From NCBI GenBank assembly GCA_020641055.1, contig CP067345.1:1605317-1669316 (forward strand): a DNA stretch of 64,000 nt. Reading direction: 5' to 3'. Numbering within the stretch: the stretch's first letter is position 1; each line of letters begins with the position of its first letter. Source of the stretch: Clostridioides sp. ES-S-0010-02. Its GTDB lineage: Bacteria > Bacillota > Clostridia > Peptostreptococcales > Peptostreptococcaceae. The notes below the pieces were generated by a model. The model was given only the letters and a program-made list of their open reading frames with translations, made no database searches and was not told the DNA's origin. Of the stretch, positions 16,766-25,418 are shown one piece after another. Both the position numbers and the translations under genes were made by a program.

Positions 16766-18025
16766 ATGAGTCAAAGTATGGTTGGTAAGCATGCAATGTG
16801 GCCAAAAGAAAATGATGTTATATTTAGCTTATCTGGAAGAGCTCAAGCAGCAGAAAAAGCTTTAGGTATGGATAATGTAATAAATGCAACAATAGGCGCT
16901 CTAATGGATGACTCAGGAAAATTAATAACAATGAAAACTGTATATGATGAATATAAAGCATTAGATAACTGTGATATAGGTGCATATGCAGCCCTTGAAG
17001 GTCAGCCAGACTACTTAGAAGCAGTTAAAAAAGTATTTTTTAGAGATTACTTACCAGAAGGACATATAAGAGTATTAGCTTCACCAGGAGGAAGTGGTGC
17101 AATAAAACTAGCTGTATGGAATTATACAAATGAAGGTGACGAAGTTTTAACATCTGATTGGTTTTGGAGTCCATATGTTAGTATAGCTGAAGAAGCTAAT
17201 AGAAAAGTAGTAAACTACCAATTGTTTGATGAAAATAGAAAATTTAATTTTGATTCATTCAAAGAAAATTTTGTGAATATAGCAGAAAAACAAGGAAGAG
17301 TTTTTACAATTATAAATACACCAGCTCACAATCCAACAGGATATAGTGTTGCAGATGATGAGTGGGATAAAATATTAGACTTATCAAAAGAAGTTGCACA
17401 AGATAAAGACAAAAAGATAATATTTTTCGTAGATTCAGCATATATTGACTTTGCAGGTGATGATGATGTATGTAGAAAATTCTTTAAGAAATTTTCCAAC
17501 TTGCCTGAAAACGTTCTTATATTAGTTGGTTTTAGTATGTCAAAAGGATTTACAGCTTATGGAATGAGAATGGGAGCTATAATTTGTATATCTTCAAGTG
17601 AAGATGTAGCAGAAGAGTTCCATTATTCATGTGTTCATTCATGTAGAGCAAACTGGTCAAATTGCAATAGAAGTGCTATGGCAGTTCTATCTAATATTGT
17701 AAATGACCCTAAAAAATTCAAAGAATATGAGGAGGAAAAAGAAGTATACAAAAAAATGCTGACTAGAAGAGCAGATGTATTTGTAAAAGAAGCTGAAAGA
17801 GTAGGATTAGAAATTCTTCCATATATAGCAGGTTTCTTTGTAAGTATACCATGTGATAATCCAAGAGAAGTATGTGAAGAATTAACTAAACACAATGTAT
17901 TTGCAATTCCATTGAAGATGGGATTAAGATTTGCAGTTTGTGCAGTTTCAGAAGAAAAATGTAAGAAAGCACCAAGTATTATAAAAGAAGCACTTGAAAG
18001 TTTAGAAGTAAAAATAAATAATTAA
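16766..18025 (+). CDS. PLP-dependent class I/II aminotransferase
   Basis: A 419-residue fold-type I aminotransferase. The Schiff-base lysine lies in FSMSKGFTAYGMRMG, preceded by the Asn/Asp-Tyr region NTPAHNPTGY and FFVDSAYIDFAG. It would convert an amino acid to its 2-oxo acid. Because the next genes encode indolepyruvate:ferredoxin oxidoreductase, aromatic or other large hydrophobic amino acids are the likely substrates (inference). A GGGGTGATGGT ribosome site precedes ATG. First gene of the sigma-54-controlled operon. Confidence 0.85.
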   Translation: MSQSMVGKHAMWPKENDVIFSLSGRAQAAEKALGMDNVINATIGALMDDSGKLITMKTVYDEYKALDNCDIGAYAALEGQPDYLEAVKKVFFRDYLPEGHIRVLASPGGSGAIKLAVWNYTNEGDEVLTSDWFWSPYVSIAEEANRKVVNYQLFDENRKFNFDSFKENFVNIAEKQGRVFTIINTPAHNPTGYSVADDEWDKILDLSKEVAQDKDKKIIFFVDSAYIDFAGDDDVCRKFFKKFSNLPENVLILVGFSMSKGFTAYGMRMGAIICISSSEDVAEEFHYSCVHSCRANWSNCNRSAMAVLSNIVNDPKKFKEYEEEKEVYKKMLTRRADVFVKEAERVGLEILPYIAGFFVSIPCDNPREVCEELTKHNVFAIPLKMGLRFAVCAVSEEKCKKAPSIIKEALESLEVKINN

Positions 18026-18085
18026 TTTCATTGAACAAATTGGGTGGACTATGAATTTAATAATTGTAGATGGAGGGAATTTTAT

Positions 18086-19873
18086 ATGAAACAATTGATG
18101 ACAGGTAATGAGGCAATTGCACGTGGAGCCTATGAGGCTGGTGTTAAATATGCATCTGCATATCCAGGTACTCCAAGTACAGAAATACTAGAAAATTTAG
18201 CAACATATAAAGATGCAATAGTTGCAGAATGGGCTCCAAACGAAAAGGTAGCACTTGAGGCTGCTATAGGGGGTTCAATTGCAGGAGCAAGAACTATGGC
18301 TTCTATGAAACATGTTGGTGTAAATGTTGCAGCGGATCCAATATTTACTTATGCATATACAGGCGTAAATGGTGGTATGGTACTTATTACTGCAGATGAA
18401 CCGGGAATGCATTCATCTCAAAATGAACAAGACAATAGAATGTATGCAAAGTTTGCAAAGATACCTTTATTTGAACCATCAACTAGCCAAGAAGCTAAAG
18501 ATATGATAAAAGAAGCTTTTGAAGTAAGTGAAAAATATGATACACCAGTTTTATATAGAGTTACAACAAGACTCTGTCACTCAAAAGGTTTAGTAGAGTG
18601 TTATGATAGAGAAGAAGTTGAAATTAAAGAGTATGTGAAAAATGCTAAAAAAATGGTTACTGTTCCAGCAAATGCTCAAATAAGAAGAGGCGTTGTTGAA
18701 GAGAGAATGGAAACTCTTAAAAAATTCTCAAATGAAACTGACTTAAACTACTATGAAATAAATGATACAAAAATAGGTGTTATAGCTTCAGGTATGTGTT
18801 GTAATTTTGCTAAAGAAGTATTTGAAAAAAATGCATCATATATGAAGTTAGGATTTACAAATCCATTACCTTATGAAAAAATAAAAGAATTTGCAGACAA
18901 AGTAGATAAAATATATGTAATAGAAGAAAACGACCCATTTATAGAAGAACAAATAAAAGCGTATGGAATAGATTGTATTGGAAAAGATGTAATACCTCCA
19001 TATGGAGAAATGACACCAGATGTTTTAAGAAAAGCTATATTTGGAAAAACAAATGACACTATAGAATATAAAACTGAATTAGTAACACCAAGACCACCAA
19101 GTTTCTGTGCAGGATGTCCACATAGAGGATTCTTCTATGAACTTGGAAAGAGAAAAAATTTAATAGTTGGTGGAGATATAGGATGTTATACTCTTGGATT
19201 TGCTCCTCCATATAATGGAATAGATTATGTTGTTTGTATGGGTTCTGCCTTTGGAACTGCACATGGTGCTCAAAAAGTTCTTAACATGAAAGAAGGAAAT
19301 GAAAAGAGATTAGTAGGTGTACTTGGAGATTCAACTTTCTTCCATACAGGAATAAATGGTCTTTTAGATGTAGTTTACAATAGAGGTAATTCTATATCAG
19401 TAATATTAGACAATAGAATAACTGGAATGACAGGACATCAAGAAAATCCAGGTTCAGGATATACTTTACAAGGTGATAAAACTAAAGATGTTGACATAGA
19501 AGGATTAGTCAAAGCTTGTGGAATAGAACATGTAAGAGTTATAGACCCTAATAATCTAAAAGAAGTAAATGAAGCATTAGATTGGGCTTTGGCTATAGAA
19601 GATGAACCATCTGTAATAATCACAAGATGGCCATGCGTACTTAAAAAATTCTCTAAAGAAGATATAGAAGAGTTTAATAATCCATTTAAAACTAAGTGTA
19701 AGGTTGACCATGATAAGTGTATAGGATGTAAATTATGCTTAAAAACTGGATGTCCAGCACTATCATTTGATAAAGAAAATAAATTATCAAATATAGATAG
19801 AAATCAGTGTGTAGGATGTGGAGTATGTTCACAAGTTTGTCCAAAACAAGCAATAGTTAAGGAGGAAAAATAA
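18086..19873 (+). CDS. iorA: indolepyruvate:ferredoxin oxidoreductase alpha subunit
   Basis: The 595-residue catalytic subunit decarboxylates arylpyruvates and related 2-oxo acids to acyl-CoA while reducing ferredoxin, using thiamine diphosphate and Fe-S clusters. The N-terminus has the pyrimidine-binding AYPGTPSTEILE region, the ThDP motif GDIGCYTLG...GDSTFF lies in the second half, and the C-terminus has two [4Fe-4S] motifs, CIGCKLC...CP and CVGCGVC...CP. The ATG at 18086 is chosen because TGGAGGGAAT precedes it; the open frame runs 42 bases further upstream. One base separates it from iorB. Confidence 0.92.
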   Translation: MKQLMTGNEAIARGAYEAGVKYASAYPGTPSTEILENLATYKDAIVAEWAPNEKVALEAAIGGSIAGARTMASMKHVGVNVAADPIFTYAYTGVNGGMVLITADEPGMHSSQNEQDNRMYAKFAKIPLFEPSTSQEAKDMIKEAFEVSEKYDTPVLYRVTTRLCHSKGLVECYDREEVEIKEYVKNAKKMVTVPANAQIRRGVVEERMETLKKFSNETDLNYYEINDTKIGVIASGMCCNFAKEVFEKNASYMKLGFTNPLPYEKIKEFADKVDKIYVIEENDPFIEEQIKAYGIDCIGKDVIPPYGEMTPDVLRKAIFGKTNDTIEYKTELVTPRPPSFCAGCPHRGFFYELGKRKNLIVGGDIGCYTLGFAPPYNGIDYVVCMGSAFGTAHGAQKVLNMKEGNEKRLVGVLGDSTFFHTGINGLLDVVYNRGNSISVILDNRITGMTGHQENPGSGYTLQGDKTKDVDIEGLVKACGIEHVRVIDPNNLKEVNEALDWALAIEDEPSVIITRWPCVLKKFSKEDIEEFNNPFKTKCKVDHDKCIGCKLCLKTGCPALSFDKENKLSNIDRNQCVGCGVCSQVCPKQAIVKEEK

Positions 19874-19874
19874 T

Positions 19875-20450
19875 ATGACTAAGAGTATACTTTTGGTAGG
19901 TGTAGGAGGTCAAGGAACTATACTTGCTAGTAAATTATTAACTATGGGATTGATGGAAGCTGGATATGATGTAAAAATGAGTGAGATACATGGTATGAGC
20001 CAAAGAGGAGGTTCAGTTTCTTCACAAGTTAGATATGGAGATTGTGTTCATTCTCCAGTTATAGAAATTGGAGGAGCAGACATTTTAGTATCTTTTGAAA
20101 AGATGGAGGCTTTAAGATGGTTTAATTATCTAAAGCCAGAAGGAAAAGCTTTAGTAAATAATCATAGAATAGACTCTATGACTGTTTTAATCGGAGGAGC
20201 TGAATATCAAGAAAATGATATAGATGCAGAATTAAATAGATTAAATGCAAAAGTGATAAATGCAGCAGATAAAGCTGAAGAATTAGGAAATGCAAAGATA
20301 ATGAATGTTATTTTATTAGGATGTCTAGTTAAATCTATGGAACTAGAGTCTATTGACTGGGAAAAAATTATAAGTGAAAATGTTAAACCAAAATTTGTCG
20401 AGTTAAATATAAAAGCTTTCCATGAAGGTATGGAAATGGTTGGCAAATAG
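19875..20450 (+). CDS. iorB: indolepyruvate:ferredoxin oxidoreductase beta subunit
   Basis: A 191-residue gamma-type domain of the 2-oxoacid:ferredoxin oxidoreductase family, with the N-terminal GVGGQGTILASKLL and the MSQRGGSVSSQVRYG motif. It pairs with IorA to form the enzyme. Its start lies directly after the iorA stop with GGAGGAAAA inside the iorA end, so translation is coupled. Confidence 0.92.
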   Translation: MTKSILLVGVGGQGTILASKLLTMGLMEAGYDVKMSEIHGMSQRGGSVSSQVRYGDCVHSPVIEIGGADILVSFEKMEALRWFNYLKPEGKALVNNHRIDSMTVLIGGAEYQENDIDAELNRLNAKVINAADKAEELGNAKIMNVILLGCLVKSMELESIDWEKIISENVKPKFVELNIKAFHEGMEMVGK

Positions 20451-20503
20451 TTTATAATATATATAAGATAAACTATAGAAATTAATGCGAAAGGAAGAAA
20501 AGT

Positions 20504-21574
20504 ATGACTTATAGAATATTAGCCATAAATCCAGGTTCTACTTCTACAAAAATAGGAGTATATGATGGAGAAGAACAAATTTTTGTGAAGACGATAGACC
20601 ATCCAGCAGAGGAGATTGCAAAATATAATACAATTCAAGACCAATTTGAAATGCGTAAAGAGGCAGTTTTAAGTATTCTTGAAAAAAACAATATAGATTT
20701 AAAATCTCTTAGTGCAATAGTTGGAAGAGGTGGAGTTTTACCACCAGTAAAATCAGGGGCATATTTAGTAAATGAAGAAATGATTGATGTACTTAAACAT
20801 AGACCAGTACTTGAGCATGCTTCAAATTTAGGAGCAGTTGTTGCACATGCAATATCAGAACCACTTGGAATAAATTCATATATCTATGATTCTGTTGCAG
20901 TAGACGAACTTATAGATATAGCAAGAGTATCTGGGCTTTGTGGAATGGATAGATCAAGTGCAGGGCATGCACTAAATACTAGAGCAATGGCTTTAAAATA
21001 TGCTAAAGATAGAGGTAAAGATTACAAGAGTTTAAACTTAATAGTAGCTCATATTGGTGGAGGAGTAAGTATTTATCTTCATGAAAAAGGAAGAATGGTT
21101 GATATGTTATCTGATGATGAAGGGCCATTTTCACCAGAAAGATCAGGAAGAGTTCCTGCTACAAAATTAGTAGCTGCTTGTTATTCAGGTCAATGCTCAG
21201 AAAGAGAAATGACTAAAAAGATAAGAGGTAAAGGTGGTATAGTTTCATATTTAAATACTGTAGATGCTAGAGAAGTTGAAAAGATGATAGCAGAAGGAAA
21301 TGAAGAAGCCAAAATTATTTATGAGGCAATGGCATATCAATTGGCAAAAGGAATTGGAGAATTAGCAACTGTAGTAGATGGAAAAGTTGATGCTATAATT
21401 ATAACAGGTGGAATTGCATATTCTGAAATGTTTACTTCAATGGTTAAAAAGAGAGTTGAATTTATAGCGCCAGTAGAAATTATGGCAGGAGAAAATGAGT
21501 TAGAATCACTTGCTTTTGGAACTCTTAGAGTGCTAAATGGAGAAGAAGAAGCTAGAATTTATAGTGAAAATTAA
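20504..21574 (+). CDS. buk: butyrate kinase / branched acyl kinase
   Basis: A 356-residue ASKHA-family acid kinase, the usual length for Buk. It has the phosphate-binding NPGSTSTKIGVY at the N-terminus, GRGG and the AHIGGGVS nucleotide site. It makes ATP from an acyl phosphate. Next to IorAB it probably works on the acyl phosphate derived from the acyl-CoA product, giving substrate-level phosphorylation. A matching phosphotransacylase is not in this operon. Butyryl, isovaleryl or arylacetyl phosphate cannot be told apart from sequence. Confidence 0.88.
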   Translation: MTYRILAINPGSTSTKIGVYDGEEQIFVKTIDHPAEEIAKYNTIQDQFEMRKEAVLSILEKNNIDLKSLSAIVGRGGVLPPVKSGAYLVNEEMIDVLKHRPVLEHASNLGAVVAHAISEPLGINSYIYDSVAVDELIDIARVSGLCGMDRSSAGHALNTRAMALKYAKDRGKDYKSLNLIVAHIGGGVSIYLHEKGRMVDMLSDDEGPFSPERSGRVPATKLVAACYSGQCSEREMTKKIRGKGGIVSYLNTVDAREVEKMIAEGNEEAKIIYEAMAYQLAKGIGELATVVDGKVDAIIITGGIAYSEMFTSMVKKRVEFIAPVEIMAGENELESLAFGTLRVLNGEEEARIYSEN

Positions 21575-21604
21575 TTAAATTAACTAAAAATGTTTAAATA
21601 TTAG

Positions 21605-21681
21605 AAAAGTGGTATATCTATTTTTACACTAAAGCTTAGAATATAGGTGAAGACGTGTAAAATATGGATTGCCACTTTTTT
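21605..21681 (+). terminator. terminator after buk
   Basis: Outer arms AAAAGTGG/CCACTTTT and inner arms TTTTTACAC/GTGTAAAA form a nested hairpin that ends in a T run, closing the aminotransferase-ior-buk operon. Confidence 0.7.
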
Positions 21682-21790
21682 TATGATTGAAATTCTATAT
21701 TAAAATGATGAAAAATTTTGTAAAACTTTGTACTTATATATATATTTTATTGGTATTTATTGTTATTATTATTATGAGGAGTGATTTTTA

Positions 21791-22492
21791 ATGGGAAAAA
21801 TTAATTTAAAAAGTATGATAAGGTTGTTTTCAGGTTTTTTTATATTTGCAATTTCTTCTGTGCTTATGGTTAATGCACATGTTGGTCTTATGCCTTGGGA
21901 TGTGCTTCATCAAGGTTTATCTATAAAATTAGGTATAACTATAGGTCAGGCGTCCATATTGGTAGGTGTTATAATCGTTATATTGGATGCAGTTTTTGGT
22001 GAAAATATAGGATGGGGTACATTGCTAAATATGACATTTATAGGAATTTTCATTGATTTAGTAATATTTTCAGGTGTGATACCTCATGCAAGTAATACTT
22101 ATATAGGAGTATTAATGGTTGTTATAGGAATCATCTTAGCTGCTATAGCTAGTTTTTTGTATTTAGGAGTTTGCCTTGGAAGTGGGCCAAGAGATGGTCT
22201 TATGATTGCTCTTCAGAAAAAAACTAATAGGTCTGTACGTCTTGTTAGAACAGTTCTTGAAATATTAGCACTCGTTGCTGGTTGGTTATTAGGTGGTTCT
22301 GTAGGAATTGGTACACTTGTAAGTGCTTTAGGTTTAGGGTATGTATTACAAATAGTGTTTAGAATGTTTAAATTTGATACAAAATCTCTTAAACATAGAT
22401 TCATTATAGATGATATAAAAGAGTGGAAAGAAAAGAAAAATGATGAACATAAATGTAAATCAAGCATTGTAATAAAAAATGAACAAAATTAA
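21791..22492 (+). CDS. YczE/YitT-like integral membrane protein
   Basis: A 233-residue protein with about five or six transmembrane helices and the conserved GLMPWDVLHQGLSIKLGITIGQAS and LGSGPRDGLM motifs of the YczE family. Family members are predicted permeases of unknown substrate. A basic cytoplasmic tail follows the last helix. GAGGAG precedes the ATG. It stands alone. Confidence 0.7.
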   Translation: MGKINLKSMIRLFSGFFIFAISSVLMVNAHVGLMPWDVLHQGLSIKLGITIGQASILVGVIIVILDAVFGENIGWGTLLNMTFIGIFIDLVIFSGVIPHASNTYIGVLMVVIGIILAAIASFLYLGVCLGSGPRDGLMIALQKKTNRSVRLVRTVLEILALVAGWLLGGSVGIGTLVSALGLGYVLQIVFRMFKFDTKSLKHRFIIDDIKEWKEKKNDEHKCKSSIVIKNEQN

Positions 22493-22552
22493 TTATACTA
22501 AAATGTATCTATATTTTAGTTAACTTTATAAGGAAAGTAAGGAGATTTGAAA

Positions 22553-23059
22553 GTGGAATTATGGGATTTGTATAATGCTGATGGAATTAAAACAGGAAAT
22601 GTTATAGAGCGAGATAATTCTATTGAAGAAGGATATTATCATTTAGCAGTTGAAGTGTGGATTGTAAATAGTAATTTTCAGGTTTTAATTCAGAAAAGGT
22701 CTGAAAATAAAAAGACACTGCCAAATATATGGGGGATGACAACTGGATGTATTGTTTCTGGAGAAGAAAGTTTAGATGGTGCAATTCGTGAGGCTAAGGA
22801 AGAAATAGGAATTGATATATCCAAAGATGAGATAAAGATTTTTAGAAGTATGATTCATGGAGATACTTTATGGGATGTATATTTAGTTAAAAAAGAGTAT
22901 GATGTATCAAATGCAATTTTACAAAAAGAAGAAGTAAGTGATATAAAATGGGTAAGTACAGGTGAAATAAGACAATTATTAAAAAAGGGCTTATTTTTTG
23001 AATATCCAGAGATATATGATTTACTATCTGATATAGATAATAATGATTTAAATATATAA
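22553..23059 (+). CDS. Nudix hydrolase
   Basis: A 168-residue protein with a complete Nudix box (GCIVSGEESLDGAIREAKEEIGID, matching Gx5Ex7REUxEExGU), which binds Mg2+ for hydrolysis of a nucleoside diphosphate linked to another group. The N-terminal DLYNADG and YHLAVEVWI pattern resembles IDI-like Nudix proteins. I prefer GTG 22553 to TTG 22547 because the AAGGAG site is only two bases from the latter. Substrate unknown. Confidence 0.8.
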   Translation: MELWDLYNADGIKTGNVIERDNSIEEGYYHLAVEVWIVNSNFQVLIQKRSENKKTLPNIWGMTTGCIVSGEESLDGAIREAKEEIGIDISKDEIKIFRSMIHGDTLWDVYLVKKEYDVSNAILQKEEVSDIKWVSTGEIRQLLKKGLFFEYPEIYDLLSDIDNNDLNI

Positions 23060-23229
23060 TGTAGGCAGAATTAGATATAAGTATGTATTATCTAAAATTA
23101 TCTTCTCTAAAATTTAATGTTGTATTAGGAAGAATTAATGCATTATTTTTAATGTTCTCCTAATTAGATTTTAGAATTAGAGTAATAAGTTTGATTGTTA
23201 AGTAGTAAAAATCTGGGGAGGATTACGCT

Positions 23230-24252
23230 GTGGAGAATAATAAAGAATTGACACCCGATAGTTCAAAATATAAGATTGTTTCTATATCTGTGGTAGTGAT
23301 TATTTTAATTACATTTTGGTATATGTTAAATATGGTGCTTTTAACATTTATAATGACTTTTGTTTTTTATAATTTATTAGTTTCCATAAGAAAAAGAATT
23401 AGGAAATTATTTTCTTTCTATGTTCCTGATTCATTAATAATTATAGTATTATATTCGTTATTTGCTATATTATTAGTACTAATTAGTTATGCAGTTGTGC
23501 CAATAATTATAGTTCAACTTACAGAGTTAAGCAGGATTTTAAGTAATTTTGATGTAAATCAATTTGCTCAATCTTTAGGGCCAAAGATTTATCCTATTGT
23601 TTCAAAGTTGGATTTTAATAAATATATTTCACAGGCAGGATTGTTAATAGCATCAGCAGCAACTAAAGTTGGAAGTTTTGGGATAAATATATTACTAGCT
23701 TTTTTACTTAGTTTACTGCTTTTACTTGAAAAAAATGATATTAAAAAATTTGGAAATAAACTTGCAGAAAGTAAAATTTCTTTCATCTATAATTCTCTTG
23801 TATTTTTTGGAAAAAGTTTTGTGAAAAATTTTGGTGATGTAATGAAAGTACAAGTAATGATTGCATTTATAAATTCTATTGTTTCTATGATTTTTTTAGG
23901 ATTTATGGGTTTTCCTCAAATATGGGCTTTAGGGCTTATGATTTTTGTTTTGGGTCTTATTCCAGTAGCTGGAGTTATAGTGTCTCTAATTCCATTAACA
24001 GTAATAGCCCTTAATATAGGAGGAATAGCAAAAGTATTTGGCGTTTTGGCCATGATTTGTATAGTGCATGCAGTGGAAACATATATATTAAATCCTAAGT
24101 TGATGTCAAATAGAACAAAACTTCCAGTTTGTTTTGTTTTCATTATTTTACTTGTAGGAGAGCATTATTTAGGTGTATGGGGATTATTAATTGGAGTTCC
24201 AATATTTATGTTTCTTATGGATATATTTGGTGTAAAATTTAGTTCAAGATGA
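23230..24252 (+). CDS. AI-2E (PerM/YtvI) family transporter
   Basis: A 340-residue membrane protein of the UPF0118 family: an N-terminal pair of helices, a periplasmic-type amphipathic middle, and a C-terminal block with GFPQIWALGLMIFVLGLIPVAG and the NPKLMSN motif typical of the family. The GTG start follows GGGGAGG. Members include TqsA, PerM and sporulation YtvI; the substrate here is unknown. A terminator follows. Confidence 0.8.
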   Translation: MENNKELTPDSSKYKIVSISVVVIILITFWYMLNMVLLTFIMTFVFYNLLVSIRKRIRKLFSFYVPDSLIIIVLYSLFAILLVLISYAVVPIIIVQLTELSRILSNFDVNQFAQSLGPKIYPIVSKLDFNKYISQAGLLIASAATKVGSFGINILLAFLLSLLLLLEKNDIKKFGNKLAESKISFIYNSLVFFGKSFVKNFGDVMKVQVMIAFINSIVSMIFLGFMGFPQIWALGLMIFVLGLIPVAGVIVSLIPLTVIALNIGGIAKVFGVLAMICIVHAVETYILNPKLMSNRTKLPVCFVFIILLVGEHYLGVWGLLIGVPIFMFLMDIFGVKFSSR

Positions 24253-24303
24253 TAACTTATAATTACATTTACTTCCTAATACATAATGCTTTAATTGTAA
24301 AAA

Positions 24304-24356
24304 AGAACCTATAATAGATATCTTTTAAAAGGTATCTGTTTTATAGGTTCCATTTT
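24304..24356 (+). terminator. terminator after the AI-2E family gene
   Basis: GAACCTATAATAGATATC pairs imperfectly with GGTATCTGTTTTATAGGTTC, followed by CATTTTATTTTTT. Confidence 0.7.
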
Positions 24357-24394
24357 ATTTTTTATAAATACTAAATAGTTAAGTATCAATGAAA

Positions 24395-24703
24395 TTATTT
24401 CATTTCAAAAGTTTCACAGCTTGCATTTCCTGAGTTTATATGAACTTTTTCAGCCTTGCAAAGTTCATTCTTGTTGTATTTACATTTTACAGCTTCACAA
24501 TGAATATTATCTGTATCAACTTGGTTAGTGTCATTAGAACGACTAGTTATACCAGATGTATATTTGTCTTCAAAAGAAGCACAGTAAGTATTTCCTGTAG
24601 TAGTTGCTTGCATTCCATCTACTTTTATGCTACCAGCATAACAATATCCACTAGTATTATAAGCACAGTTAGTAGCATCACAATTTAAATTATTATTTTT
24701 CAT
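24395..24703 (-). CDS. protein with two DUF1540 domains
   Basis: A 102-residue protein made of two Cys-rich repeats of the DUF1540 type: CDATNCAYNTSGYCYA...YCASF and CEAVKCKYNKNELCKA...SCETF. Each repeat carries four Cys that could bind a metal. A ribosome site AGGAGG lies just before ATG. Function unknown; such proteins are common in clostridia. It precedes no other minus-strand gene closely. Confidence 0.8.
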   Translation of the reverse strand: MKNNNLNCDATNCAYNTSGYCYAGSIKVDGMQATTTGNTYCASFEDKYTSGITSRSNDTNQVDTDNIHCEAVKCKYNKNELCKAEKVHINSGNASCETFEMK

Positions 24704-24764
24704 AAATAACCTCCTAAGTTTTTTATTTAAACTTATTATGTGAAGTTATTTGAATTTTATACAC

Positions 24765-25193
24765 TTATTTACAATTACATTTCTTACATTTAACAATTAT
24801 ATCTTCAGAAGTTTCTCTTCCTAAATTTTTATTAATATGATACACATCAATATTTTCAGTTGAACCACATATAGAACATTTAAAGTTGTTCTCTAGTAAA
24901 GTTCTTTCTCTAAACAACTTCCAGTACATAGAATTAATATAATCATTATAGTTTACCTTAAGGCATGTCTCAAGAAAGTTTATGTATAGATTGTCTAAAT
25001 CTCCTGTATTTAAGTCTGTATATTCTGGCTCAAAATATTCACAACATCCTCTAAAATCAGGTTTGGTATCTGAAATAACACATTTAATATCATATCTGTA
25101 ATCTAGGCTAGGCCCCTTCAATGAAAGGTGTGTACAAAAAGAACAAGATGTTTCTGGTAAATTTTTTTCTAGTTCATGTAATTTATTATTCAT
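24765..25193 (-). CDS. HNH-like zinc protein of unknown function
   Basis: A 142-residue protein. The N-terminal half has CSFC and a CEYFEP motif; the C-terminal half carries CSICG...DVYHINKN...CKKC, the CxxC-His-CxxC pattern of an HNH zinc finger. The His-Asn pair could be catalytic or only structural. AGGAATACTT precedes the ATG. It is upstream of, and on the same strand as, the DUF1540 gene (gap 61 bases), so they may share a transcript. Confidence 0.6.
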   Translation of the reverse strand: MNNKLHELEKNLPETSCSFCTHLSLKGPSLDYRYDIKCVISDTKPDFRGCCEYFEPEYTDLNTGDLDNLYINFLETCLKVNYNDYINSMYWKLFRERTLLENNFKCSICGSTENIDVYHINKNLGRETSEDIIVKCKKCNCK

Positions 25194-25328
25194 AAGTATT
25201 CCTCCAAAAAATTATTTTGAGTATATAAACAATGTAGATTATTTTAAATCTTTTATTTATTTATATTAAATATATAGGATAAATATTCCAATAAAAGGTG
25301 GCTGTTTATTTATTAATGTATTTAATAA

Positions 25329-25367
25329 GAAAGAGGCTAATCTCTATTTTGAGACAGCCTCTTTTTA
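25329..25367 (-). terminator. terminator after cstA
   Basis: AAAGAGGCT and AGCCTCTTT pair with an inner CTC/GAG segment. It lies 50 bases after the cstA stop on the minus strand; the T run is better on the plus side, so it may act in both directions. Confidence 0.55.
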
Positions 25368-25418
25368 TTGAGTTATTTAAAATTAAAAGTTTTAATAAAA
25401 ATCTAATAATATTTATAT

